NCBI GenBank assembly: GCA_035652075.1 | Contig: DASREL010000060.1 | Span: 1 to 64,000, forward strand | DNA length: 64,000 bases | DNA from: Gp6-AA45 sp035652075 | Lineage (GTDB): Bacteria > Acidobacteriota > Vicinamibacteria > Vicinamibacterales > CAVVIG01 | Direction of reading: 5' to 3' | In this document: piece after piece, positions 1 through 7,592 of the stretch | How positions within the stretch are numbered: the first letter of the stretch is position 1 | Layout: each line of letters starts with the position of its first letter | Position numbers and translations under genes: made by a program | Notes under the pieces: model-generated | The model's input: the letters and a program-made list of their open reading frames with translations, nothing else | Told to the model about the DNA's origin: nothing | Databases searched by the model: none

Positions 1-503
<503 letters not shown>

Positions 504-1109
504 TTACGCCCTTTTGCGGATGACATCATCAATAATACCGTATTCCTTCCCCTGCTCCGCCGTCATGATGTAGTCGCGTTCGGTGTCTTCCTGGATCCGC
601 TTTTCCGGTTGCCCGGTATGGTGGACCAGGATGCCGTTGATGCGCTCCCGCATGCGCAGGATTTCCCGGGCTGCAATATCAATATCGGTCGCTTGGCCCG
701 CCAAACCAGACATGAGGGGCTGGTGGATGACAATTCGTGAATTCGGCAGCGAATACCGCTTTCCCTTCGCTCCGGCTGCCAGCAGCACGGCCGCCATCGA
801 CGCCGCCTGACCGAGACAGTACGTCGCGACGTCCTGCTTGATGAACTGCATCGTGTCGTAAATGGCCAACCCTGCGGTAATCGATCCGCCAGGGCTGTTG
901 ATGTAGAGCAGGATGTCCTTGTCCGGATCCTCGGCCTCGAGGAAGAGCATCTGGGCAATCACTAGATTGGCGACGTTGTCGTCGATCGGCGTCCCGATGA
1001 AGATGATGCTGTCCTTGAGCAGCCGCGAGAAGATGTCGTAGGCGCGTTCGCCGCGATTCGTCTGCTCGACGACCATCGGGATGAGTTGAAGACGCGAATC
1101 GTTAGTCAT
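504..1109 (-). CDS. clpP: ATP-dependent Clp protease proteolytic subunit ClpP
   Basis: This is the serine peptidase subunit that forms the tetradecameric Clp chamber and works with ClpX. At 201 residues it has the family's usual length. The catalytic triad is Ser104 (in GQAASMAA), His129 (in RIVIHQP) and Asp179 (in DTERD). The N-terminal IPMVVEQTNRGERAYDIFSR stretch is characteristic. It lies 54 bases downstream of the tig stop and abuts clpX. A sigma-70-like promoter overlapping the end of tig (1174-1201) may give clpP-clpX separate transcription. Confidence 0.98.
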   Translation of the reverse strand: MTNDSRLQLIPMVVEQTNRGERAYDIFSRLLKDSIIFIGTPIDDNVANLVIAQMLFLEAEDPDKDILLYINSPGGSITAGLAIYDTMQFIKQDVATYCLGQAASMAAVLLAAGAKGKRYSLPNSRIVIHQPLMSGLAGQATDIDIAAREILRMRERINGILVHHTGQPEKRIQEDTERDYIMTAEQGKEYGIIDDVIRKRA

Positions 1110-1163
1110 GGTCGAGTATGTCGAAATTGTTGCGGTTGTTGGGGAGTCGCGTGCGAAGGGTGA

Positions 1164-2432
1164 TTACGACGCGATTGTAGCACGCGACATCGCGAAGTCA
1201 ATTGACTTCTCCCTGCGCAAACCGGCTGTGACACGCGAGATTCCCCCTTCTTTCTCGAGCGCCGCGCGCACGGCGGCGGCCGTGCGGCCCGTGCGTTCGG
1301 CGTACCGTTCGACCTCAGCCGTGACTTCCTCGTCGCTCACCTCGAGCTTTTCCCTGCGTGTGATTTCGTCGAGCACGAGCGCCGCCGCGACGGCTTCACG
1401 CGCGACGTCGCGCTGGCTCTCGCGAAAGTCGTTCCAATTGATGCCGGCATTTCTCGGATCGATGTTCTGTTCCATCAGCCGGCGCGCGAAATCCTCGATG
1501 CGGCGGTCGATCTCCCGATCGACAAGCGAGGCGGGTGCCTCAAACGGGAGGCGCTGCGAGAGCTGCTTCATCAGCTCGGCGCGGACGTCACGGTCCGCGG
1601 CGTGCTGCGCTTCGTGTTCGAGATCGTCCCGCACGCGGCTCTTCAGCGCGTCGAGCGATTCGAGCCCGAGGTCCTTCGCGAATTCGTCGTCGAGTTCCGG
1701 CAGCACGCGGCGTTTCAGCCCCTTGATCGCGACTGTATACGAAACGACGGTCTTCGCCAGCTCCCCAATCGGGTAGTCGTCCGGGTACGTGATCGTGAAC
1801 GTTTTCGTGTCGCCGACGTTCAATCCGCGGAGGTGCTCGTCGAACCCGGGCGGGTTCGCTTTCGCGCCGATCTCAATCGACACGTTTTCGTGTTTGTCCG
1901 ATTTCCCGTCGGCGTCCTTGCGCTCGAGATCGAGCACGACCGTGTCGCCGTGATCGACGCCGCGCCCTTCGACCGGCTCGTGACGCGCGGCGCGCTCGCG
2001 CAAGCGCTGCAGCGCGCCGTCCACGGCGTCCTGTCCGATGTCGACGCGCGGCTTCTGCAGCGAGATCGAGGAGAGGTCGCCGGGATCGAACGACGGCACC
2101 GTGTCGAACGACGCGGTGAAGGTCAGCGGCTGTCCCTGCTCGATGTTGACGTCGCGCACGTCCGGCGTGTCGACCGCTTCGACCCCTTTCTCGCGCAGCG
2201 CGTCATCGATCGCCCGCGGCACGAGGTCGTGCAGCACGTCGTGGAGAATCTGCTCCTTGAAGCGCTGCTTGATCACCTTGGCCGGCGCCTTGCCCGGACG
2301 GAATCCGGGGATGCGCGCCTTGCGCGAGTAGTCCTTGGCGACGCGATCGATTTCGGCGTCGACGACGTTCGTGGGAATTTCGACGCGCATGTTCTTGCGC
2401 GTTTCATTGACGTCAACCAGTTCGGTCTTCAT
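1164..2432 (-). CDS. tig: Trigger factor, ribosome-associated chaperone and prolyl isomerase
   Basis: Trigger factor binds the ribosome at the exit tunnel and shields nascent chains. The protein has 422 residues. The start chosen is the ATG at 2432, giving MKTELVDVNETRKNMRVEIP. A longer open frame reaching 2531 would run through the tRNA-Leu gene and is rejected. The ribosome-binding domain carries a signature close to the family's GFRxGK loop (GFRPGKAPAKVI, near residues 45-55). A central FKBP-like domain follows, then a helical C-terminal domain. It is upstream of clpP, as in many bacteria. The overall sequence is divergent but the domain order is intact. Confidence 0.95.
   Translation of the reverse strand: MKTELVDVNETRKNMRVEIPTNVVDAEIDRVAKDYSRKARIPGFRPGKAPAKVIKQRFKEQILHDVLHDLVPRAIDDALREKGVEAVDTPDVRDVNIEQGQPLTFTASFDTVPSFDPGDLSSISLQKPRVDIGQDAVDGALQRLRERAARHEPVEGRGVDHGDTVVLDLERKDADGKSDKHENVSIEIGAKANPPGFDEHLRGLNVGDTKTFTITYPDDYPIGELAKTVVSYTVAIKGLKRRVLPELDDEFAKDLGLESLDALKSRVRDDLEHEAQHAADRDVRAELMKQLSQRLPFEAPASLVDREIDRRIEDFARRLMEQNIDPRNAGINWNDFRESQRDVAREAVAAALVLDEITRREKLEVSDEEVTAEVERYAERTGRTAAAVRAALEKEGGISRVTAGLRREKSIDFAMSRATIAS
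1174..1201 (-). promoter_or_regulatory. Predicted sigma-70 promoter for clpP-clpX
   Basis: Read on the minus strand, TTGACT (1201-1196) is followed after 16 bases by TACAAT (1179-1174). Transcription would start near 1167, giving a leader of roughly 58 bases before the clpP ATG. The site overlaps the last codons of tig. This is a motif match only. Confidence 0.5.
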
Positions 2433-2465
2433 TGGTGTGTGTTGGGAAGTCAGTGCTGCATCGCC

Positions 2466-2485
2466 AAAGCTCGCCGCAGGCGAGC
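2466..2485 (-). terminator. Hairpin with short T tract after tRNA-Leu
   Basis: On the minus strand a perfect 7-bp stem, GCTCGCC-TGC-GGCGAGC (2485-2469), is followed by TTT. It lies 7 bases past the tRNA-Leu 3' end and before tig. The T run is short, so it may be only a weak terminator or a processing boundary. Confidence 0.4.
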
Positions 2486-2492
2486 GACGGCG

Positions 2493-2574
2493 TGCGAAAG
2501 GAGGGATTTGAACCCTCACGGGTTTCCCCACTGGATCCTAAGTCCAGCGCGTCTGCCAGTTCCGCCACTTTCGC
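2493..2574 (-). tRNA. tRNA-Leu (anticodon TAG)
   Basis: The cloverleaf is recognisable on the minus strand. The acceptor stem is GCGAAAG paired with CTTTCGC, with discriminator A. The anticodon stem CTGGA/TCCAG encloses the loop CTTAGGA (anticodon TAG). A long variable arm and a T arm GAGGGTTCAAATCCCTC follow. The 82-nt length and long variable arm fit class II tRNA-Leu. CCA is not encoded. Confidence 0.95.
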
Positions 2575-2617
2575 GTGACCTCGAGAACCAATCTTATGGT
2601 ACCATCCGCGCCGCTTG

Positions 2618-2887
2618 ATGCCGGATCTGTATCACGGCCTGTTCCGCTGGGAAACCGGCGGCGACGGCCAGCCCCGCGTCTCACGACTCCCCGCGACCCC
2701 GTCGACGATTCCGTGCCCGACCACCGGACGTTTGCTGCGCGTCGCGACGCTCGACGCCAACACCTCGGCGATTTGCCCTGCGTGCGCCAGTCCCGGGCAG
2801 GGCGGGTTCGTGTCGTTCGAAGGCGATCTTCGAATGGCGTATGCGTGTCCGCAGTGCCGTCAGTTGGTGTGGGTTGCCGGCGCCTGA
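2618..2887 (+). CDS. Small zinc-ribbon-like protein, function unknown
   Basis: An 89-residue protein starting at the ATG at 2618; a TTG one codon upstream is less likely. The second half has two CxxC pairs, CPAC and CPQC, about 20 residues apart, which looks like a zinc ribbon. A further lone Cys lies near residue 33. No enzyme motif, signal peptide or membrane segment is visible. It is divergent from the tRNA-Leu/tig unit, and its last 28 bases overlap the 3' end of the convergent Dam-like gene. I do not recognise a named family. Confidence 0.6.
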   Translation: MPDLYHGLFRWETGGDGQPRVSRLPATPSTIPCPTTGRLLRVATLDANTSAICPACASPGQGGFVSFEGDLRMAYACPQCRQLVWVAGA

Positions 2888-3777
2888 ATATTCGTAATCA
2901 CAAATTCCTCGACCGCGCCGCGCGCTGACGCCTTGCTGTTGATTGCGCGTCGCGCCGGCACGCGAAACGCGTGGAGTCCTGCCGCGTGCGCCGAGGCGCT
3001 CCGCTCGTACAATGCGCCGATCTCGTCGGCCGTCGAATTGCTGACCAGGACGTAGCAGCCGCGCTTCGCCAGATCGACGACCACTGCCTGCAGACGGGCA
3101 TGGTCGTCGGCGTCGAACCGCGCTGCGGTGTACGACGTGAAGTTCGACGTTTTCGTCAGCGGCGCATACGGCGGATCGAAGTAGAGGAAGTCGCCGTCGC
3201 GGGCGAAGTCGCGCGAGCATTCGAATCCGCCCCACACCAACTGCACGCGCGGCGACGCCAACGCCAGTGCGACCGCCTCCAGTTTCTGGCGGTCGAGAAT
3301 CTTCGGCCGATCGTACCGGCCGGGCGGCACGTTGAACGCACCGCGCGCGTTCAGACGGAAGAGCCCGTTGAAGCCGGTGCGGTTGAGATAGATCAACATC
3401 GCGGCGAGTTCCGGCGTGTACGCAATCCGTCCGTCGGCGGCGCGCCGCGATTCCCGCAACGGGTTGAACCGTTGATCGCGCACCGCGAGATAGTGCGCGC
3501 GCCCGTCCGCCGCGTGTGCCGCCGCGAGCCGTTTGAGCGCCGCCGCGACCGCGGCCGCATCGTCGCGCACCGCTTCGTAGCAGCCGATGAGATCCGCGTT
3601 CGAATCGATCAGGACGACGTCGTGGCCGTCGAGACGGCCGGCGCTGAAGAGATCGAAAAACACCGCGCCGCTCCCGAAGAACGGTTCGATGTAGCGATCG
3701 AACGTCTGCGGATAGAACCGGCGGAGCTGCGGCAGCAGTTGTCGCTTGCCACCGACCCACTTCAAGAGCGGTTTCAT
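2860..3777 (-). CDS. Dam-type DNA adenine methylase (N6-adenine, class D12)
   Basis: A 305-residue adenine-specific DNA methyltransferase of the D12/Dam type. The SAM-binding start KWVGGKRQLLPQL and motif FFGSGAVF are at the N-terminus. The catalytic motif IV DPPY lies at residues 201-204. Dam enzymes methylate adenine in short palindromes such as GATC; the specificity cannot be read from sequence. No restriction endonuclease is next to it, so it is likely an orphan regulatory or repair methylase. The start ATG (3777) overlaps the anti-sigma stop in an ATGA, so it is the third gene of an ECF sigma operon, an unusual placement. Confidence 0.92.
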   Translation of the reverse strand: MKPLLKWVGGKRQLLPQLRRFYPQTFDRYIEPFFGSGAVFFDLFSAGRLDGHDVVLIDSNADLIGCYEAVRDDAAAVAAALKRLAAAHAADGRAHYLAVRDQRFNPLRESRRAADGRIAYTPELAAMLIYLNRTGFNGLFRLNARGAFNVPPGRYDRPKILDRQKLEAVALALASPRVQLVWGGFECSRDFARDGDFLYFDPPYAPLTKTSNFTSYTAARFDADDHARLQAVVVDLAKRGCYVLVSNSTADEIGALYERSASAHAAGLHAFRVPARRAINSKASARGAVEEFVITNIQAPATHTN

Positions 3778-4253
3778 GTGGTGGCGTCTCGTTCCGCCCA
3801 CCACCAGATGCCGAGCGCCGTGGCCAGGATCGCGATCGCGGCGACGTACAGCGGCAGCGACGGCGCCACACGATGCAGGAAGGTGACGAGGCCGCTGCCG
3901 AACAGATCGACCGCGTCGGTACTGACGGCGGTCAGACCCGTGCGGTGGAACAACATCCAGATCCCGCCGCCGACGGCGAGGACAATCAGACCGATGGCGA
4001 CGTTGAAACCAAGATCGAGGAACTGGTCCGATCGCCACCGCGCGCGCCGCACGCGCCCGATCGTCTTCGACGTGAACTGGGCAGGCGGACGCGGGATCGC
4101 CCGTTGCCGCAGCATGGCGTCGAGCCGCCGTGCGCTGTCGAGCGCCGAGGCGCAGTTCGGACACGTCGCCAGGTGCTCGGCGATCCGCCCTTCGGGCTTC
4201 AGTTCGCCGGTCGCAATCGCCTCAACGGCGTCCAGGGCTTCGTCACAGAACAT
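3774..4253 (-). CDS. Anti-sigma factor with N-terminal zinc finger and two membrane segments
   Basis: A 159-residue membrane anti-sigma factor. It has a ZAS/zf-HC2-like N-terminus with His27, Cys31 and Cys34 (HxxxCxxC) and a possible further ligand Cys3. Two hydrophobic segments follow, at about residues 85-103 and 135-153, so the sigma-binding part is cytoplasmic and the loop between them faces outward. The gene begins immediately after the sigma factor stop (TAGATG), the standard layout for an ECF sigma and its inhibitor. It probably holds the sigma factor at the membrane until an envelope or redox signal releases it; the signal is not evident. Confidence 0.88.
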   Translation of the reverse strand: MFCDEALDAVEAIATGELKPEGRIAEHLATCPNCASALDSARRLDAMLRQRAIPRPPAQFTSKTIGRVRRARWRSDQFLDLGFNVAIGLIVLAVGGGIWMLFHRTGLTAVSTDAVDLFGSGLVTFLHRVAPSLPLYVAAIAILATALGIWWWAERDATT

Positions 4254-4799
4254 CTACTTCAGCTCGGTTTCGAGTACGCGTCGCAGCTGCTGCTTCGCCC
4301 GGTGCAATTGCGTCTTCACGGTGCCGAGCGGCATCTGCAGCGCTTCGGCCAAATCTTCGTACTGCACTCCATCGAGGTAATGCGCGGCGACCAGCAGCCG
4401 GTAGTTCGCCGGCAGCTTCGCAATCGCCTTCTCGAGGCGATCCTTCAACTCCAGGTCGCCGAACTGTCGATCGCGCGCCGACGTCGATGCGATGACCCGC
4501 GTCCGCACGTGATCGTCGTCGATCGAGATCGGCATCGGCCGCCCCACGTCTTGCGCGCACACGTTGGCGACGATGCGGTAGATCCAGGTTGAGAGCCGCG
4601 CCTCTCCGCGGAAGTACGGCAGGCCGCGATGGACCCGCAGAAAGACGTCCTGCGCCAGATCTTCGGCGCGTGCCCGGTCCGGAATCGTGCGCGCCACGAG
4701 CGCGAACACCAGATCCTTGAACCGATCGACCAGCTCCTGAAACGCGCGCTCATCGCCCGAACGGCAGCGCTCGACGAGCTCGCGCTCGTTGAGATCCAT
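4254..4799 (-). CDS. ECF-type RNA polymerase sigma factor (RpoE-like)
   Basis: A 181-residue extracytoplasmic-function sigma factor. Region 2 (about residues 18-85) contains FKDLVFALVARTIPD and the core-binding AEDLAQDVFLRVHRGL. Region 4 (about 120-175) contains LPANYRLLVAAHYLDG and the helix-turn-helix MPLGTVKTQLHRAKQQLR. It recognises bipartite promoters. A matching site lies 10-40 bases upstream of its own start (4809-4839) and another drives the divergent gene, so autoregulation is likely. The predicted transcription start nearly coincides with the ATG, so the mRNA may be leaderless or nearly so. Confidence 0.95.
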   Translation of the reverse strand: MDLNERELVERCRSGDERAFQELVDRFKDLVFALVARTIPDRARAEDLAQDVFLRVHRGLPYFRGEARLSTWIYRIVANVCAQDVGRPMPISIDDDHVRTRVIASTSARDRQFGDLELKDRLEKAIAKLPANYRLLVAAHYLDGVQYEDLAEALQMPLGTVKTQLHRAKQQLRRVLETELK

Positions 4800-4808
4800 C
4801 GGCCTTCG

Positions 4809-4839
4809 TATTAGAACACGCGGGGCAACAAATTGTTTC
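4809..4839 (-). promoter_or_regulatory. ECF-type promoter for the sigma/anti-sigma/methylase operon
   Basis: On the minus strand GAAACAATT (4839-4831) is followed after 15 bases by TCTAATA (4815-4809). The sequence and spacing match the divergent promoter at 4852-4882 base for base in both boxes. The form resembles RpoE-class promoters (GAAC/GAAAC at -35 and TCTAA at -10). Confidence 0.7.
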
Positions 4840-4851
4840 GGTTACGCGCCT

Positions 4852-4882
4852 GAAACAATTCCGGATCGGTTCGAGTCTAATG
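4852..4882 (+). promoter_or_regulatory. ECF-type promoter for the divergent membrane protein
   Basis: GAAACAATT (4852-4860), 15-base spacer, TCTAATG (4876-4882). It is the mirror image of the sigma operon promoter, so the -35 boxes form an inverted repeat with a 12-base centre (4832-4859). The ATG at 4888 sits where transcription should begin, suggesting a leaderless mRNA. Confidence 0.7.
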
Positions 4883-4887
4883 TGGGC

Positions 4888-5376
4888 ATGGACGGCGACT
4901 GGAATGTGATGATTTGGGCGCTGATTCCGATCATCGCCATCATCGGCGGGATTGCGACCGCCATTGTCGGCACGATCAACAAAGCGCGAATCCGTGAACT
5001 CGAGATCCGCGAGCGCATCGCCATGATCGAGCGCGGCATGGTGCCGGCGCCCGAGGTCGACCCGCACGGGTTCGACCGCGCGATGAGCCGCATGGATACC
5101 TTCGTGGATCGCTCCCACCGCTCGGCCCCGGAACGCCATCGGCGTGCGGGCGTCATCCTGATGGGCGTGGGATTTGGCCTCATGGTCCTCATCGGGTTCG
5201 CGGATCGCGGTCGCAACATCAGCGAAGCGTTTGGCGTCGGCGGGTTTATCGTCATTTTGGGCGCCGCCTTCCTCGTCAGCAGTCTCTTCGGCGCCCCGCC
5301 GCCAAGTCAGATGACGTCGGGTCCGACGCCATCGCCTCGACCGCCCGCGCCTCCGGCCCCGCCAGCGCAGAGCTGA
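4888..5376 (+). CDS. Small membrane protein (DUF6249-like), probable ECF regulon member
   Basis: A 162-residue protein with an N-terminal membrane segment (about residues 6-28). A charged stretch rich in Arg/Glu (KARIRELEIRERIAMIERG) follows, a pattern typical of DUF6249-type membrane proteins. Two more hydrophobic segments lie near residues 92-106 and 115-134, and the C-terminus is Pro-rich. The start is placed at 4888 because the ECF promoter -10 box ends at 4882; an ATG seven codons later (4909) with a weak GGA upstream is an alternative. It is transcribed divergently from the sigma factor, apparently by that same factor, so it may act in the envelope response. Confidence 0.75.
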   Translation: MDGDWNVMIWALIPIIAIIGGIATAIVGTINKARIRELEIRERIAMIERGMVPAPEVDPHGFDRAMSRMDTFVDRSHRSAPERHRRAGVILMGVGFGLMVLIGFADRGRNISEAFGVGGFIVILGAAFLVSSLFGAPPPSQMTSGPTPSPRPPAPPAPPAQS

Positions 5377-5389
5377 CCGCGTTTCTGCA

Positions 5390-5464
5390 CGGATACAGGT
5401 TTTCAATCCTGCCGGATACAGGATGTGTTGCCGATAAACCTCTTTAGCGGCATTCTGTATCGAT
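5390..5464 (+). repeat. Repeated operator-like motif CGGATACAGG
   Basis: CGGATACAGG occurs at 5390-5399 and again at 5413-5422, 23 bases apart. A related inverted copy, TCTGTATCGA, lies near 5454-5463. The second copy is inside a small palindrome, ATCCTG-N7-CAGGAT (5406-5424). The cluster sits just upstream of a sigma-70 promoter and may bind a regulator; it could also act as a terminator for the upstream gene. Confidence 0.45.
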
Positions 5465-5487
5465 GCTTTCGTTGTGTTGTGTCGCTG

Positions 5488-5516
5488 TTGACACATCGTG
5501 ACGTTAGAGTCATAAT
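5488..5516 (+). promoter_or_regulatory. Strong sigma-70-like promoter upstream of the polysaccharide regulator
   Basis: TTGACA (5488-5493), a 17-base spacer and CATAAT (5511-5516): a perfect -35, a near-perfect -10 and ideal spacing. The predicted start is near 5523, giving an 80-base leader before the ATG at 5603. It may drive the regulator and, by read-through, the polysaccharide operon. Confidence 0.7.
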
Positions 5517-5548
5517 AAGTCTCAAGTAGTACTTCTTGCCATCTGCCT

Positions 5549-5574
5549 CGTCACTGACAAGGCTGTGAGTGACG
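5549..5574 (+). promoter_or_regulatory. Leader hairpin before the polysaccharide regulator
   Basis: CGTCACT (5549-5555) and AGTGACG (5568-5574) form a perfect 7-bp stem with a 12-base loop. It lies in the predicted 5' leader, about 28 bases upstream of the start codon, where it could influence translation or bind a protein as DNA. No riboswitch family is recognised. Confidence 0.4.
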
Positions 5575-5602
5575 GGGCGGAGCTGTATCTCCAGAGACAC
5601 CC

Positions 5603-6619
5603 ATGAAAGAACCATTTGCGTTTGCTGATGCGCGACTGCGGTTTGCGCGCGCGCTATCGCCGCGATCGGCGATCGAACTCGTCGGGCAGTCGTCTGCCGC
5701 GAGCCGCGTCGAGGAACTCGTCCGTCGCGCCGCGGTGCTCGACGGCGGCGTGTTGATTGCCGCCGAGCCCGGCGTCGCCACCGACGGCGTCGCCTACGAG
5801 CTCCACCTTCGGAGCCGTCGCGCAGCCGGACCCTACATCACGGTCGAGTGCTCATCGGTCGACGGCAGCCGTATCGATCGACTGATGTTTGGCACACCAG
5901 CGGCCCAGGGGCCAACGGACCTCGAATCGGTCGCCGCCGACAGCCGCGTCGCTGCGGCGTGCGGGGGCACGCTGTATCTGAAGGACGTTGCGGAGTTGCC
6001 TGCCGCCGTCCAGGCGAAGCTGGCTCGCATCGCACGGGACGGCGAAGTGCGGATCGACGGTGTGCCGGTGGCGCTCGGTTGGCGAATCGTATGCAGCGCG
6101 GCCCCATCGATCGAGGCGGACGTCGAGACGCACCGGCTGCGCCCCGACCTGTTTCGCCGGATCGCCGCCGCCCGGATTGACTTGCCCCCCTTGCGCGAGC
6201 GGCCGGAAGATGTGCCGGCGATGGCGATGCGATTGCTCGGCGAAATCGCCGAAGAGACGGGCCCGCCGCGCACGCTGACGAACGCCGCCATCGCGCTCCT
6301 GAGCGCGCTGACGTGGCCGGGCAACGTCGACGAACTTCGCCGCGTCCTCGAACGGGTCGCCGCGGCGACGCGAGACGACGTCATTCAGGTCGAACATCTC
6401 CTGCCGGCCCTGCGACTGCATGCGGTTCCGGCGCCGTTCACGCCCAACGGCAGCCTGCGCGAGGCGCGGCTGCGGTTCGAGCGCGAATACATTGCCAGCG
6501 TGCTGCAGCATCACGGGTGGCGGATGGCCGAAGCCGCCCAGACCCTCGGTATCCAACGTCCAAACTTGTATCGGAAGGCTCGCCAGCTTGGCATCCCGCT
6601 CGCGCGGGTGGCGGAATAA
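5603..6619 (+). CDS. Degenerate sigma-54-activator-like regulator (AAA+ relic plus Fis-type HTH)
   Basis: A 338-residue protein with the layout of NtrC-family activators: an AAA+ domain (about residues 27-260) and a C-terminal Fis-type helix-turn-helix (about 295-333, AEAAQTLGIQRPNLYRKARQ). Key ATPase elements are lost. The Walker A position reads AEPGVATD (54-61) instead of GESGTGKE, without the Lys. Walker B reads GGTLYLKDV (121-129). The GAFTGA loop that contacts sigma-54 is missing. Arg-finger-region motifs (RPDLFRRI, LPPLRERPEDVPA) remain. It therefore should bind DNA but not hydrolyse ATP or open sigma-54 promoters in the usual way. It precedes the polysaccharide operon by 16 bases and probably regulates it. 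Confidence 0.85.
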   Translation: MKEPFAFADARLRFARALSPRSAIELVGQSSAASRVEELVRRAAVLDGGVLIAAEPGVATDGVAYELHLRSRRAAGPYITVECSSVDGSRIDRLMFGTPAAQGPTDLESVAADSRVAAACGGTLYLKDVAELPAAVQAKLARIARDGEVRIDGVPVALGWRIVCSAAPSIEADVETHRLRPDLFRRIAAARIDLPPLRERPEDVPAMAMRLLGEIAEETGPPRTLTNAAIALLSALTWPGNVDELRRVLERVAAATRDDVIQVEHLLPALRLHAVPAPFTPNGSLREARLRFEREYIASVLQHHGWRMAEAAQTLGIQRPNLYRKARQLGIPLARVAE

Positions 6620-6635
6620 CGTGACCGGAAGAACT

Positions 6636-7592
6636 ATGGGTACTCACATCCTCTCCTCGCTCTTCGCATCGCTCGCGCTGACCGCGACGCTCGCGGCGCA
6701 CGCGCAACAGCCGCCGCAGAATCCGCAGCAACCGCCTGCGGGGCAGCAGCAACCGCCGGCGCCAGCCGCGCCGTTCAAGCCCGACTTCGTGATTCCGAAG
6801 CCCGACGGTCCGACGGGTCCTCCACAGACGCAGCAGCCGCTCAACATTCCGGCGACGGTGGGCGATTTGTATGTGATCGGACCGCAGGACACGCTCGCGG
6901 TGACGGTCGTCGACGAACCCGACCTCACGCGCCGCTACATCGTCGACTCGGACGGCGCGATTCAGATGCCGTACTTGGGCCGCGTGGCCGCCGCAGGGCT
7001 CACGGTCGAAGATCTGCGGCACAGCATCACCAACGCGCTGCAGAAAGACTGGATCAAGAATCCGCAGGTGCTGGTCGGCGTCGAACAGTACAAAGCGCGG
7101 AGCGTGCTTGTGACCGGTGCCGTTCGATCGCCGCAACGCGTCACGTTGACCGGGCTCACCATGAGCCTCCTCGAGGCGCTGACGCTGGCCGGATCGCCGA
7201 CCTCGCAGGCGGCCAACGAAGTCACCGTCGTGCGCGCGAAGATCAAGCCGGGACAGAAAGAGCCGGAGTCGATCACCGTCGATCGGCGCGAGCTCGAGTT
7301 GGGCAAAGCGGGCCGTGACGTCGTGCTCGAAGACGGCGACATCATCAACGTGCCGGAAGCGCAGAAATTCTGGGTCAGCGGCGCCGTCAAGAACACCGGC
7401 CAATACGTGTACGAGAGCGGCATGACGGTGGCGCGTGCCCTGATCGTCGCCGGCGGGTTATCGGAACGCGGATCGGATCGACGGATCACGATCAAGCGGG
7501 AAATCAACGGTAAGGTCCAGGAAATCTCGGTGAAGTCCGAAGACAAGATCAAACCGAACGACGAGATCGTCGTCGGCCAGCGTCTCTTTTAA
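6636..7592 (+). CDS. Polysaccharide export protein, Wza-like (outer-membrane auxiliary)
   Basis: A 318-residue secreted protein that likely forms the periplasm-to-outside channel for the polysaccharide. It starts with a signal peptide (about residues 1-23, ending AAHA). A Pro/Gln-rich low-complexity linker (about 24-65) follows. Next come the Poly_export domain (GPQDTLAVTVVDEPDLTR onward) and two SLBB-like beta-grasp repeats (about 150-235 and 245-315). No lipobox Cys is evident, unlike E. coli Wza. The ATG at 6636 has GGAAGA upstream; a GTG five codons earlier (6621) is possible. It is the first gene of the 23-gene run. Confidence 0.9.
   Translation: MGTHILSSLFASLALTATLAAHAQQPPQNPQQPPAGQQQPPAPAAPFKPDFVIPKPDGPTGPPQTQQPLNIPATVGDLYVIGPQDTLAVTVVDEPDLTRRYIVDSDGAIQMPYLGRVAAAGLTVEDLRHSITNALQKDWIKNPQVLVGVEQYKARSVLVTGAVRSPQRVTLTGLTMSLLEALTLAGSPTSQAANEVTVVRAKIKPGQKEPESITVDRRELELGKAGRDVVLEDGDIINVPEAQKFWVSGAVKNTGQYVYESGMTVARALIVAGGLSERGSDRRITIKREINGKVQEISVKSEDKIKPNDEIVVGQRLF

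Noticed and set aside
2433..2531. 33-residue N-terminal extension of trigger factor
   Set aside because: It would place the start inside the tRNA-Leu gene and precede the conserved trigger factor start.
2595..2604. Perfect palindrome ATGGTACCAT between tRNA-Leu and the zinc-ribbon gene
   Set aside because: Short, isolated, and without a clear promoter around it; likely chance.
2681..3871. 396-residue frame overlapping the Dam-type gene in another frame
   Set aside because: Out-of-frame reading with strong Arg bias; the DPPY methylase frame is the real gene.
5603..6619. Annotation as an active sigma-54-dependent activator
   Set aside because: The Walker A Lys, the Walker B acid pair and GAFTGA are absent.
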